This document shows, one piece after another, positions 11,309-23,894 of a stretch of DNA of 64,000 nt. Under the pieces are notes generated by a model. It saw nothing but the letters and a program-made list of their open reading frames with translations. It had not been told where the DNA came from and made no database searches. The stretch comes from Pachyseris speciosa (taxonomy: Eukaryota; Cnidaria; Anthozoa; Scleractinia; Pachyseridae). Each line of letters begins with the position of its first letter. Position 1 is the first letter of the stretch. The stretch lies in contig JAEMWC010000233.1 of assembly GCA_016490735.1 (NCBI GenBank), positions 849,501-913,500 on the forward strand, read 5' to 3'. The translations under genes were made by a program, and so were the position numbers.

Positions 11309-14300
11309 TCAACAAAGAAGTAACACTTGAGCCACAACAACCCCTACACTGCTCCTTCTTGTGCTCATAGAGACAACTGAGGTCCATTTATTAGTCTCTG
11401 GGTCATACTTTTCAATACTGTTTAAGCTTGAGCTGCCATCATTACCTCCCACTGCATACAGAGTCCCATCGATGACTGCAACATCATGAGTGCTCCGGCG
11501 AGTGTTCATGGGGGCCAGGCAGGTCCACGAATCAGCAACAGGATCGTAACGCTCCATTGTGTTCAAACATGATGCTCCATCATTCCCTCCTGATATAAAG
11601 ATGACACAACATCACTGATACACTGTAAGCCCAGTAGTTTGTGAAGTCAGTTAATCATTTATCATTATAGGGTCAGTAATATGAAACTGATCAAGAGGGT
11701 AAGTAATGAAATGTATGTGGGCTACAGTAGCAGCTTGTATTGCTCCGTTCATTGCGTCGGCAAACCAGCCACGTTAGCTCAGCACTGGATGAAGTGGATA
11801 GCCAAATTCCAGTTGTATGTCACCGCATCGAGAGTGGAGGACAAGCTGCAGAAGCGAGCATTACTGTTGCATCTCACAGGTTCAAGAGTGAAGGAAATTT
11901 TCAAAACCTATCCCGTGGATGTCAGAGGAAACGACAAAGATTTCGACAAAGCAGTTAGAATACATGTTTAGCGAACCATTTCAAGTTCAAGAAGAACGTA
12001 CCTTAAGCCCGACAAAAGCTCATCGCTACGAAACCAAATCCAGGCAAGACAATAAACAATTTTATTACGCGCCTGAAATCTTTAGCCCAACATTGCAACT
12101 ACGGGGACGAAGAAGACAACCAGGTCAGAGATATTGTGATTTCCCACCTTACGAATAAAGAATTGAAAAGCAAACTCTACCGCAAAGAAAGCATTACCAT
12201 TGTGAAATTACTGGATATCGTGAGCATGTATCATCACAAAGAAGTGTTGATTCTCGTGAGCGAAGACAAAGTCAATCACACCAGCGAAAACCGTGGTAAA
12301 GTTTCGAGCAGTCATAAGTACAGTGGTAAGCAGTGCTTTCTTGGCAAATTGTGGAGGTGTGACAAACCTGGCCACATGGGAAAAGAATGCGAAGTTTCAA
12401 AAAATCACATATGCAGGAAATGCGGAAAACAAGGGCATATGGAGATTTGTTGCCATACCAAGCTAGAAAAGCAGTCCACAGGAAGAAGCGATGGGAGACA
12501 TTTGGATCGATTGACGGGAAAACAGCAAGGAGTGAGAAATATCAGCGACAAGCCACACCATGGAGATGACAACGATGCATACTATGTTTTCAGCACCACA
12601 GATGGTGAGTCAAGTACCTTAAGCATCATTATTGAAGAACAGCCTGTCAGTGTCATAATAGACTCTGGTGCAACTTGCAATATTATGCCTGAAGAAGTTT
12701 TTAACCGTGTGTCGAATGGAAAAGTTGAGTTGTCAAGTACTGACAGGAACATTTATGCTTATGCATCCCAGCAACCCTTGAAGCGCTCTTAGGAAAGCGC
12801 ATGTTGGACTTTTGTGTTCCAGATACACAAAAGCCGTTGCAAGCTGAATTCTTTGTTATGCCAGGAATGGCTGACACATTATTGGGCCGTCACACATCCG
12901 AAGAGTTAGGCATCTTGAAGATTGGCATGTTCACTCGTTACTGTGGGTCAGAAATTCCTGCGGATAAGAAAGCATCCCTAAAGGCCAAGTACCTGCAAGT
13001 GTTCACAGGGCTAGCAAACCTTAAGAATTTCCAACTGAAGCTGCATGTTGATGAGAGTACCCCCCCTGTTGCTCAAGCTATGAGAAGAATCCCCTTCAGT
13101 AGAAGAGAGAAGGTAGTTGAAAAGTTGGAGGAACTTGAACAGCTTGATGTAATTGAGAAAGTTAATGGGCCAACAAGTTGGATTAACCCCCTGGTTGCTG
13201 TAGAGAAGCCAGATGGTGATGTATGCATCTGCTTGGACATGCGGCAGGCTAACCAAGCTATACGTAGAGAAAAGCACCCTGTGCCAACTATTTTAAGGAG
13301 ACTCTCCAGGAAATATCTGGTGCAAAAGTATTTTCCAAATTAGATTTGAATATGGCATTTCACCAGATTGAACTTGCTTGAGAATCCCAGGACATCACCA
13401 CCTTTGCAGGACCAAATGGCCTCTATCGTACCGCTACAAGCGTCTCTTGTTTGGTGTTAATATGGCGACCGAGAAATTCCAGCACATCATCTGGCAAATT
13501 GTAAAAGACTGTCCAGGTGTTCATAACATTCATGATGATATACGAGTAGCAGGAGCCACAGAAGAACATGACAAGAGACTGGATCGTGTGATGAAGAAAC
13601 TAGAAGAGAATGGGTTAACTTTAAAGTACCAAAAGTGCCAAATTGGTGTAACCCCCATGGCGTACCTTGGAAACACGTTGTCCGAACAGGGCTTGTAGGT
13701 GTCCAGTGGTAAAGTTGAAGTTATCGTGCAAGCTCCAAGACCAAAAGATCAGTCAGAATTTCAGAGCTTCCTTGGCTTGGTGCAGTATTGCTCAAGGTTC
13801 ATCCCAAGTTTAGCAATCATTGCAAGTCCACTCTGGGACCTGATTAAAGCAAGTACCACATGGAAATGGGACCCTGAAGAAGAAGATGCATTTCAGGAGA
13901 TGAAGAATCGTTTGACGAAGGCACCAGTGATGGCATTCTACAAGCAACGAGCGGAAACCCGTATCACCACAGATGCATCGCCCATTAGTATAGGAGCCGT
14001 GTTAGAACAGAAGCAAGAAGATGGCCAGTACCGACCTGTACATGATGCTAGTCGAAAGCTGAGTGCAGTGGAAAAGAGATATTCCCAGTTTGAGAGAGAA
14101 GCCTTGGCAGTTAAGTGGGCAGTTAAGTGGGCTGTGAGAAATTTTACTTATACCTCTATGGAACGGAGTTTGAAATCATGACTGATCATAAGCCACTTGT
14201 TGCTGTCCTTGGTCCTCAGTCCAAGCCTCCCTCAGCAAGAGTAGAGAGATGGATGTTGTACATGCAGCAGTTCAAGTACACCATAAAGCACATCCCTTGA

Positions 14301-17300
14301 AGAGAAAATGCTGCTGACGCACTGAGTAGGTTACCAGCAGACGACACACCCAAAGAAGCTGTCAAGAAAACAGAGGAATATGCACGCACCGTTGTTGCTG
14401 ATGCTATACCTGAAGCATTATTACCTCGAGAAGTTGAAAGAGAATCGAAACAAGACTCCACCCTGAAGCTAGTTCCATAACGACTGGCGATTGGTCCAAA
14501 CTCCAAGGAACCATCTACAAGGCTGTTAAAGATGAACTTTGGACAATGGAACAACTGATCATGAGAGGAAGCAGAGTAATAATGCCTGAAAAGTTATGGG
14601 ACCGAACAGTTAGACTTGCTCATGAAGGGCATCAAGGCATGGTGTGAACAAAGTCTTGTTTGAGAGAAAAAGTATGGTGGCCAGACATGGACAAACAAGT
14701 CGGGAAGTTTGTGCGAAGCTGTCATCCCTGCCAGTTAGTAGGACCCAGGCCAAAGCCGGAGCCAATTAGATCAACGCCACTACCTCAAGGTCCCTGGTCT
14801 GAAATTGCAGTTGATCTACTTGAAATTCCTAAGAAAGGACATTTGCTTGTCGTAGTCGATTACTACTCTAAATGGCCTGAAGTAGCTTTCCTCAGCAAGA
14901 CAAATGCAGAAAATGTGATCAAGTGTATGGAGAGTATGTTCCACATGCATGGCTTCCTGAAACTCTCAGAAGTGACAATGGTCCACCATTTGCTTCTAAA
15001 GAATTTGAAGGATTCCTTGAGTACTTAGCTATTGATCACAAGAAAGACATCCCTTATTGGCCTCAAAGTGATGGTGAAGTAGAGAGACCTTCTCAGAGAA
15101 AGATATGCACACAGAAAGCTGAGAGAGAAAGAGTATGCTGATTCAAAGAGGCATGCCGTCACAAGTGACATAGAAGAGGGAGATGAAGTGCTTCTCCGTC
15201 AGAACCAAGAAAACAAGGTGTCACCGACATTCGAACCTAAACCCTACCAAGTTGTGGAGAAAAACGGCAATGCAGTTATTATTGAGAGCTTCACTGGTCA
15301 AAGAAAAATGAGAAATGTGGGTCACTAGTTCGTGGGGAAGGAGATCGAAAGCCAAACACCCGTGATAAACATTCCTACTCCTTCTGAAAGCGCAGAGTCC
15401 CAAGAAACAAGTGCAGTTGAAAGTTCACAGAAATCCTGTGGATCCTCTAGCCCAAACCCAGGATCGATTCAGAAAGAACTAGATAGTCGTCCAGTTAGAA
15501 ACAGACAAGCTTCTAAGTGGATGAAGGACTATGTTTGCATAACCTAAGTTTGTTTTTGAAAATGGCAGTGCTAAGTTCTGTTTGTTTATTGCAGGCCATC
15601 GTTTTACTGTTATATCTTAAAAGAAGGAAACTCAGGAATATTTGAACATTTGATTTTTGTTTAATAGCTTTCTGGATTTCTTTAATTAGTTGGAGAGGGG
15701 TGTAGTGTTTGCCATATTTGGATTGCCCATATATGGGCATGACCATGTGCTTCAGAGACAGAGAGAAGTCCGCCGCGAGTTGTATAAAACTTATAGTTGT
15801 TGTGTTAGCCATTTTGCCATTTCTTCGACACTACATTTCTAATTACAAGTAAGTTGTTGAAACTCAAATACATGTAAAATGTCTGAGACAAAAGATACTG
15901 ATACTGATTTAATAACTGACAAATCACAGCAGGCTAAAAAATAGACTACTGTATGTACAATGTACATTGAAAAAGCAATTATGGGATGTCCTTGAAAATA
16001 AATTATTCAGATGCAAAATCCCCTGCCTTTCCCACAAAAATTACTGTATATTCAGAGCCACTGCATCTTAGACATGATAACCATAATAATATCCTCCCAT
16101 TAAAACATGTATGCACTCCCATAAATACACCCATGGAATGTTAGGTTACAGTTGAAAAGAAAAACACACTTCCTTGGTGTCTGAAATGACTGCACAGATA
16201 CAGTGTAATGTGAGATTCTGGTAATTTTAATGTGTAAAATGAAACAGAAGAAAAACAAGCCGCTTTTTTTTTGTCAAATCAAATCAATTTTGTTACATGA
16301 AATTCTCTACAGTAATCAGTGGTTTCAATAAGCACTGGCGTCCAATGAAAAGTGTCGGCTACTTTGATCAGAGATGTCGGCTACTTTTTCCCTAAATTGA
16401 AGTAATTAAAGAACAATTCTTTACGTTTTTGTTAATACCATCGCCTACTCTACTCCAGCTCGCTGCCTACTTCAAATTTTATTGAAACCCATGAGTAATA
16501 ATTGCCTGTAAGCCCTGATGATTGTGTAATACAAAAGATAGAGCCTAAGATTAGTTTAAAACCCAACTGAAAGGAGCACAGCAACTGGCAATTTAAAGGA
16601 TGGTGTAGTCATGAATTCCTTCCAGTTTCTGTCACCTTCAAAATCATGTTTCCCATCCTCTTTACTGCCACCTCACAGGGACTTCACTCTTTACAATCCC
16701 TTTTGAGCAGACTGTCAACTTACCTAAAACATAAAGCATGTCATTGACTATTGCGACACCAGCACTGCTTCTACGACTGGCCATGCTGGCTACAGTCCTC
16801 CATGTATTTGTCATGGGGTCAAAACACTCCACTGTGTTCAGGTGTGCACTGCCATCATAGCCTCCTATTGCATAGATGATGCCATTCACCACACCCACAC
16901 GGACATATCGCCTGAAATGGAAGAAACAGCAAGGTATGTTTCAGGACCCTTGAGTTGGATTCATTGGGTAAGAAAGAAAAACTTTGACAGATAGAGTAGA
17001 GGATCAGATTCAGAGTTATATCTTTACATGTAGGGGCTTTAAGGAAGCTTCAAAGCTAAGCCTTAGCAACAAAGTATATGTATTTTCAAACACTAACAAC
17101 ACCTTGCAATTTTAGTTTCTTGGGCACTTCTCTTTTTTGGACAAATGTTGGAAAGATTTCCACACAGCCTAAACATTAATTACATGATTGTATACATGCA
17201 TCATTGTTATACTAATAAAGTAGTTTATTAATAAAACCCTCTGCAGTAAAAAGAACTGAATTAAAAAACGGCGAGAATGAATAGAATTTGAGCCACAAAA

Positions 17301-18894
17301 TTGTACAGTATATACATGTACATGTATATAATTCGTGTATGGGGCTGTGTGGAAATCTTGCCCAAATGTTTGCTTTTATCAAAGGTCTGCATCACTCAAG
17401 ACTCTCTATCAGTATATACAGTAAGAATCCAAACAGAGGCTAGGGATGTAAAATAATAATTTAACTACTGTGTGCCTTGAGATGCAGACTTTTGCAAGGG
17501 CAGTGGTGGGTAATGAGGATGGAGGAGCCAACCCCATACAACAGCCTTACAACCAAGAAGGCTTGTTAGTTTAAAACAGTCTACAGTAAATTATTTAACA
17601 TTTGTATACTACACAGTTACCTTCTTGTGTTCATTGCTGCAACTGATGTCCACTGAGCCGTCAGTGGATCAAATCTTTCAACACTGTTGAGACACGAGGC
17701 ACCATCATAGCCACCAACAGCATAAATCAACCCACTCAAAACAGCCACGCCCAGACAGCTGCGACGAGTACCCATAGACGGTACCACCAGCCACACGTTG
17801 CTAAGTGGACAGTATACCTCAACTGATGCTAAATCGTTGCTACCATCATAACCCCCAATGGCGTAAATCTTTCCGTCTACTGTTCCCACACCCACACGGG
17901 CACGCTTGGTAGACATTGGTGTCACCATGCACCATCTGTCAATTCTAGGGTCATAACACTCGCACTCGCTGTGAATAGCAAAGAGGCTGCCACCACCAAT
18001 AGCAAATAAAATTGGGACCTGCCCAGTGGGCTTGCGGGCGACAGTTCTGGGGCTCTGGAGTACAGAGCGCTGTTCCGGAAGCAAATGGTACTTCATAGCT
18101 TCAATGAGCAAATCTTTGCAATCAGGTGTATTTCTGATCAGCTCTTCAGTCTCTACGCGGGTCATTAAACAATCTCTCGTCAGCAGCGGCAGTCTAACAA
18201 AGGGTAAAAGATCTCGGACAAATTCTCCCCTGTTGTCCACGTCGAACTTAATCCAGTTTATCACGGCGTTATAGACTTGCTCTTCGCTTTCCACATTTAC
18301 GTCGTTGTTTGAAATAAGCTCTAATACCTGCTCGACAGAGAGAAGCATAAATTCCTCCGTTTGTGAGACCTCAAGAAAATGCTGCAATGCGAAGCGATGC
18401 GAAGATTCCAGTAAGTCTGAGCAAGTGTGTGTGTCGGCAAAGGCTCGTATCCCCAGACAGTTCGACGGATGAAGCTGGTTTTTGAGAAATTCGCAGCAAG
18501 CGTCTTTCACGCTGTTTAACTGTAGTAAACTCGACGCGGGAAGCAAAGCCTGAACATTGTCCTCACTGACTTGAATTCTCGCGGTGTACGCAAAGTCCAC
18601 GAGCAACTCGATTGCATCAGCATCTACTCCTTGCAGAGTGATATCTCGTTGTCTGCTTTCGATCAGCTCGCTCGTAAACATTGCTTGAAAGTAAGGACTA
18701 CAGGATGCTAGTACAACTCTATGAGCCGAAATCCGTCGCTGTGGTTCACCGATAAGCAGGTTAACGTCGCATAATTCACCTCTGGATCGCATTGATTTCA
18801 TGGAACAAAACGCCTCTTCGGTGTGAGTCGGCGCGAAATGGGAAATGAAGTCCACCCGCATCTCTTGATAAGAGGTCGCTCTAAACTGCTGCAT
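11309..18894 (-). CDS. KLHL17: KLHL17 (actinfilin)-like BTB-BACK-kelch protein
   Basis: Three coding exons on the minus strand: 18894-17621, 16911-16724 and 11589-11309, all in phase, predicting 580 residues. Order: BTB/POZ (about 20-145, with ELCDVNLLIGEPQRRISAHR), BACK (about 150-260, with NCLGIRAFADTHTCSDLLE), then six kelch repeats with the GG...Y/W pattern (ILFAIGGGSLFAIHSECE, IYAIGGYDGSNDLASVE, IYAVGGYDGASCLNSVE, IYAIGGYDGSAHLNTVE and the last two in exon 3). The GGGSLFAIH opening and the C-terminal NDGSSSLNSIEKY segment fit KLHL17 better than KLHL20 or KLHL18, though orthology needs a tree. Such proteins are substrate adaptors for CUL3 ubiquitin ligases; KLHL17 binds actin in mammals. 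The start is the first ATG of the open frame; an internal Met at about residue 12 is an alternative. Intron 2 carries a Ty3/Gypsy element. Confidence 0.93.
11681..15547 (+). pseudogene. Gag-pol remnant of the Ty3/Gypsy element
   Basis: Gag-like helical segment at about 11780-12170, split by frame changes near 11960 and 12150. Two zinc knuckles follow at about 12350-12465; the second is intact (CRKCGKQGHMEICC), while the first lacks its first cysteine (LWRC). Retropepsin has VSVIIDSGATCNIM at about 12650. The frame breaks at about 12790. Reverse transcriptase spans about 13050-13700, with a stop at 13379 after FHQIELA and a frame change near 13343. RNase H begins at about 13960 (RITTDASPISIGAVLEQ), and the integrase zinc finger and core lie at about 14640-15130 (CHPCQLVG; VVVDYYSKWPEV), again in several frames. 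It cannot make a working polyprotein as it stands. It sits alone in the intron and has no sign of host use. Confidence 0.88.
15701..15835 (+). repeat. 3' LTR of the Ty3/Gypsy element
   Basis: 135 bp beginning TGTAGTG and ending CACTACA, a perfect 7-bp inverted end of the TG...CA type. It is directly preceded by a polypurine tract, TTGGAGAGGGG (15690-15700). A TATAAAA-like promoter motif lies at 15782-15788. Very short for an LTR. Confidence 0.8.
15836..16723 (-). other. Rest of KLHL17 intron 2
   Basis: No exon or recognisable element is seen between the retroelement LTR and the second kelch exon. AT-rich, with a few GTGTCGGCTACTTT-like short direct repeats near 16360-16390. Confidence 0.45.
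16912..17620 (-). other. KLHL17 intron 1
   Basis: A non-coding intron. An inverted pair GGAAAGATTTCCACACAGCC (17150-17169) and GGCTGTGTGGAAATCTTGCC (17343-17362) suggests a small MITE of about 250 bp. Confidence 0.55.
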
Positions 18895-19652
18895 CTTGAA
18901 GCTTCGATAGTGACTAAAGATATCTGCGTTCCTTGATATTTGTAGCAGGGATTATCGTAAAGTCTCAATGCCGGCAAGCTAAGAACTTCAAGAGGGCCTT
19001 CGCGCCACAAGTTGATTAAGGTTTCTGTCGTGTACTGATCGCACTGTGTCACCGGGAAACTCGCAGATCTTTAACCAATAGCTCTTTACACAAAATATTT
19101 GGTGTCTATAACCTGGTTATCCCGTCAGATTCCTTTTTATCGCAGGAAGAAAACTCAAAACAAAGCATTGACACAAAGCAACAACACATAGCTCTTTGCG
19201 AGAACCCAGTGCTCCTTCAAAAGTAGCTGGAGGAGAGAAACCTGGGGCAAGACGAGATGCGCGCGGGAACAAAGCGGGGACGCGGGGCCACGAACAAGGG
19301 TACTGTCTGTGACTTTGCACAAAGCTTGTTTGTTTGTTGTGGCTGTTCAATATTTCCTTTTTTTTTTTTTTTTTTTTTAATTTTCAGGTTGATTGCTTAC
19401 TTACCTGTTGCCTGTCATTTTCGGCTTCGAGCTATAATCTTGGACAAAACTGTTGAACAATGACCCCTTTCTATTCTCAGTCAGGCAAACAAAGAAAATT
19501 TCAAGCACCTGTTCCCAATCAATGTTTGCTTTGCAGCTCTGGCACGCTGATCAACTGCAATCAGTTGCGAGCATGTGGAGACTAAAGTTCTGTGATCTGT
19601 GTTCTGTGAAACAGATCACATGCCACATTTAAACTGCTATGTTTCTTAGTAT

Positions 19653-20925
19653 CAAGGGTGCTTACCAATTGTCAGAAAAATCCAGGTCCGGAATGACCGT
19701 TGAATAATGGTAAGCGATTTTTTTGATTTGATTTATTTAGAGTTGATTTGATTTAGTCTCCCCAATTAGTACTCGGCTAAGTACATTTGAGACTTAAGGT
19801 GGCCGAACACAGTTTTCGCGCGCGCTCTCCAGTCGTTGGTGCTGATGCGAGGCAGCGCGCGCACAAGGATAAGACAACAACAAACATGGAGCCGAATTAA
19901 GAGTGATGAGTTTTTTGCTCTAAGGCGGTTTTATATGAGGCATTTTTTTTCTTTAAATGATAGTGTGTTGTAAAGTTAAGTCTTGTTAGAATGGTATATC
20001 AGAAAAAGTCAAATTTGGCAGGTTTTTCAGTGTTACCGTCAGAACCGTGAGAACCGACTGAGAACCCAGTTAAATGCAGCGCATGCGGAGTGAGTTAAAA
20101 AATTGAGATTGAACTCTTTCAGGTCCAGTCTCCGAAATACGCGTATCTCTCGAAAACGGCCCGTTAGAATTTCACGAAATTTGGCAGAAAAATACTTCAG
20201 TAAACAAGAAAGTAGGTTATTGCAACAATTCTGAAATTTAACAGAGGAAATTGTAAATAATGAAGTTATCTTTCAAGGACGGATACCTAAAAATTGGTCT
20301 GTTAAAGTATCATCAGAATAGTGTCTACATGTGAGTATTGTGACAAGTTTGTTTCAGGCAAATGATAGAGAAAATCTAACGACTGAATTTTCCGCAAATA
20401 TGAAAAACCCGATTTTAAATTGATGTTTATATCCAGTCACGTTACCATGGCAACAGCGCACACATCAGCGTAACTATCAAAATTCGAAAGTCTTTCCTTT
20501 AACTCATGTCCTGCCAATTTTGGGGACCTAGAGTTCAACGGTTTCAGAATAAAAGGGAAATGCTACTCAGGTTTCAAAAACTGTGTTCGGCCACCTTAAA
20601 TAAAGTGATTATTATTATTATTTTTTTTTTTTTTTTTTTTTTTTTTCCGAATTTACCGACCAACCGGATGAGATTATATTGGCGTTCACTACTTACTGGA
20701 AGGCGTTCCGTCATGCGCACTCACTCGTTCTGGCGCAAAAGGACCTGGAAACGAAACGATTCGCTCAAATGGTAAGCAAATTTCCGAAATTCCGTTCCGA
20801 ACGGAATAACAGGACTACATCTGGAGGTTGCACACAATTTCCGAAAAGATTTCCCGAAAATTACCTTACCATTTGACTTCAAACCGAAATTTCCGGATTT
20901 TTCTGGCAAATGGTAAGCACCCTTG
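19653..20925. mobile_element. TIR element (CAAGGGTGCTTACCA ends), carrying a nested element
   Basis: The left end CAAGGGTGCTTACCAATTGT... CAGAAAAATCC is mirrored by the right end ...GGATTTTTCTGGCAAATGGT AAGCACCCTTG. TIRs are about 35 bp with a few differences. Copies of the internal word AATGGTAAGC recur near both ends. Its interior is mostly another TIR element plus a poly-T run (20622-20646). No transposase frame is seen. Confidence 0.75.
19794..20599. mobile_element. Nested TTAA-flanked MITE
   Basis: Perfect inverted ends TTAAGGTGGCCGAACACAGT and the complement, 23 bp including TTAA on both sides. TTAA targeting is characteristic of piggyBac-type transposons, so this is probably a non-autonomous relative. 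The interior has GC-rich CGCGCGCG stretches and no coding capacity. Confidence 0.78.
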
Positions 20926-21065
20926 GGGCACGCGCGGCCAAAAGTGAACGCGGATAAGGGAAGCTGCATAGTTTGTTGAAGTGGCACATTTGAGCATTTT
21001 GTACTAACGGTATTTCAAAGAAGCTTTGTTCAAGATTTTATGTAGAAGAACCTGGAAGCAAGTCT

Positions 21066-22304
21066 TAAGCCCCAGCCAAACGAGAAATGTTTGGTGAGCA
21101 AACATCATCAACCACTGTTTGGTGTCCAAACATGTTGATGTTTGAAGCCCTGGCCAAATGGTTAAAACATGTTTGTTCATACAAAGATCAAACATTGGGA
21201 TGCAAGGAGTTATGGGCCACAAAAGCGTACCACAACCTCCAAAAGAGTCTTGTTTACAATTTTAATATGGCGGAATGTGTGATGGTTCAAAGGCAGTGTA
21301 TAGCGGCTGTAATTCTCCCTGAATTATTAGAGGAAGATTCCGTCTAATTGCCTTCGTTTTACTGTGTATCCTCTGAGTCACGTCAATAAAAACTTCTTCC
21401 TTGTTCCCCATTTTTACAATAGGGAGCTTCATCAATGGGAGCATCGTGAGAACACCACAAAAAAGTATGAATTTGTTTGCCAGTCAGCCTCTGCAAAAGA
21501 AAAACGTGAAATTACCAAACTCAAGGTTTTCTCGAAAACATGAACGGCATGGCGGTAAATTGTTGGATAGTTAGCTAACATTTTCCAAGTTACACAAATT
21601 AAACTGGAATAAAAACGAAAGAGCGACAAAAACGAGAAGTTACATTTTATACGAAGTTTCCGTTGCCGTCGCCATGGTCGTTGCGAAAGATCTCTTGTAC
21701 ACCAGCTTGCTAGTCATCAGTTCCTGGTGAATTGTGGGCAGATCCAGCCCTTTGTGGAGGCAAAAAAGGCAAAATTACAATTTCAAATTACGTCCTAAAA
21801 TGGCCGTTTGCCACCACAAAGGACTGGATCTACCCACTATTCACTGGGAACTGATCATTAGCAAAATGGTGTGTTAGCCATGCAAACAGAACGCAGTAAC
21901 TGTGAATACAAACGAAATGAGATAGCACATCTCGCATGCGCGAGCAAAACATGTTTGTTAGGATTTGATGGAGCCGAAACCAGTTTTGGAATTGCACACA
22001 TTTTAGTTATCCTACTGATGAACAGTTATTACATGCATATATTTTTAGAAGCAACATGTGTTTGCGTTCTGACACCTTTCAATAGCTGGTCAAACGGACC
22101 AAACATCACCAAACAAACATGAGAACAAAAGAAATGTTTGAAGTTGTTTGATCGAATGTTTGATGGAGTTCAAACACGATCAAACAGCATCAAACAGCAT
22201 CGAACATCACCAAACAATGTGGCCAAATGGCAAAATGTTTGGTAACCAAACGATGTTTGATGATCGGTTTGGTCACCAAACATTTGCCGTTTGGCCGCAG
22301 CTTC
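21066..22304. mobile_element. TIR element rich in CCAAACATG/CATCAAACA words
   Basis: The left end AAGCCCCAGCCAAACGAGAA and the right end TTTGCCGTTTGGCCGCAGCTT are inverted relatives. The inner blocks ATGTTTGGTGAGCAAACATC and GATCGGTTTGGTCACCAAACAT pair as well. Many CAAACATC repeats cluster near both ends (21085-21200 and 22090-22290). The dispersed repeat copy at 21445-21700 and a small inverted pair (CAGTTCCTGGTGAATTGTGG / CACTATTCACTGGGAACTG) at 21717-21855 lie inside. Confidence 0.65.
21445..21700 (-). repeat. Dispersed GGCAACGG repeat, copy 2
   Basis: Same family as 9826-10180, with the blocks CAGCCTCTGCAAAAG, CGTGAAATTACCAAACTC, CATTTTCCAAGTTACACAAA and GTTGCCGTCGCC in the same order. 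Confidence 0.65.
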
Positions 22305-23190
22305 TCCGTGGCTTTACAAAATCACCGCGCGCGCCCCACGCCATTTGTTGCATTGTGACATCACAGCATTCAGTTCGCACTGTTTTGTGCAAAGTCATAG
22401 TTTCATGAGATGTTTGCAGCAAGGACAGAAAACTAGTTTTCTTTGTAACAATCGGAACAATAATTCCGCTGCTGTGTAAGATTCCATTGTAGGGTTATCG
22501 ATCAAATTCTCAGTGATGTCGGCCGGCTGATGTCAGGTTTTGCACCAAGCAAGAAGGTGAGATATCACTCCTAGTTACGATATTTTCCCTCTTATTCAGA
22601 CAGTCAACGGGGAACGCAAAACAACAACAAAAGAAAACCTGGTTTCAATACATCCTTTCATACACTTTTGGCTTCTTTGACACGAGTCTCTCATCATAAA
22701 CCCCGAACGAATTCCCGATCAAATTATTTTCTGAATGGAAATTTTCTATACTTCTGCAAACTTCCTGTGCTACATATAAACAATATTTTGGTTGCCAAGG
22801 TAACCACTGAGAGTGCACTGCCAAGGGCGTTCAAGGAACGTGCGCTTGCATAGATCCTGATGTCACAATCAATAACAGTCGCATTCTTGGCTTTCGAGGA
22901 AAACCAATTTTCAAACTGAGCTCCGGGTGGTGAAGAGATTTAGTTGGTCGGTTTTTAAATCTATATATGCCTTTGCACTTAAATATCTTTGTGAATTGGT
23001 GCAAGTCAAAGGAAAATGTTGTTACGGTTTGCGATCCAATGACGGTATTTTGTTATTAGCACCTAGAAGTAAAACAAAAAGACTTTGCGAGATGCAGGAC
23101 ATTTTCAATAGAAGCGCCCAAAATATAGAATACATTGCCCTCACATATTAGAAACGAAAAAAGTTTTAATTTATTTTTTTTTAAGCAGAG
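22305..23190. other. Spacer without recognised features
   Basis: Non-coding DNA between two TIR elements; short open frames here have no recognisable domains. Confidence 0.4.
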
Positions 23191-23583
23191 TTTAAAGGAG
23201 CACTGTCACCGGGATTTTTGCTGTTTTTGGCTCAGTTCTGCTAAAATTACTGTCTTTTACCTGTTATCATGCAAAAATTGCTGCTACAGAATCAGCAAGA
23301 TGAATTCCAATGAAAGTTTTAGCAGGGACAGCTAACCATAATAGTTTTTTTGGTAATTTTTCAACGCATAGCTTGAAATTTTGAAAAAACTGGCAAGTTT
23401 TTTCAAATTTCAATCCATTTCCATCCTCGTCATCTTTGATGAAATACAGGAGTTTGTTGTGTAAATGCAGTACTACAGTCTTTAGCAGCAAAATAAGACC
23501 ATTATTTTAAGGTTTCCACTGGTGCATTGGCAGTTTAAGCTTTTTAAAATGATAGTACAATAGCGTGACACTGCCCCTTTAAA
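23191..23583. mobile_element. Small MITE with TTTAAAGGAGCACTGTCAC ends
   Basis: The left TTTAAAGGAGCACTGTCAC is mirrored by GTGACACTGCCCCTTTAAA on the right. About 393 bp, no coding potential. Confidence 0.75.
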
Positions 23584-23589
23584 GATTCG

Positions 23590-23735
23590 AATCAACAAAT
23601 TTTTGGAAACGGATTTTACTATAAAAGTTAACGTTAAAAAGCAACGACGTTTCGACCGATCAACGGTCATTTTCAAGTTGAAGGATAAAATTGTTTAACA
23701 TGCGCTTATATAATAATCAATTGTAAAATGCTAAG
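23590..23735 (-). repeat. PLE-type terminal module (left, inverted)
   Basis: On the minus strand it reads GCGCATGTTAAACAATTTTA, CTTCAACTTGAAAATGACCG, a short hairpin (GACCG/CGGTC) and then GAAACGTC, the layout seen at Penelope-like element ends. The first half is repeated in the opposite orientation at 26568-26640. Confidence 0.6.
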
Positions 23736-23894
23736 ATTTTAAAGAAGTGTCAGAGTAGATTAGACTGTTTGATTTTTGAAATGCTTTTTATTCGTGAACT
23801 TAAACCAAAACTGAACAAACAGAGTGACTCGATCTGCGCAAACGTTTTTACCTAATTAATTCACTTTTAATATTGTCTCTTTGAGAGTTGGATA

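Larger units (their letters stand above)
11640..15835 (+). mobile_element. Degenerate Ty3/Gypsy retroelement in KLHL17 intron 2
   Basis: Order is gag-like, zinc knuckle, protease, reverse transcriptase, RNase H, integrase, 3' LTR, antisense to the host gene. The 3' LTR is seen, but no matching 5' LTR is found between 11590 and 11700, so the left end is truncated or lost. Several frame changes and stops break the coding region. No envelope gene is apparent between the integrase and the LTR. Confidence 0.88.

Noticed and set aside
11309..18894. Assignment as KLHL20 or KLHL18
   Set aside because: The GGGSLFAIH opening and the C-terminal NDGSSSLNSIEKY repeat fit KLHL17 better; not excluded without a tree.
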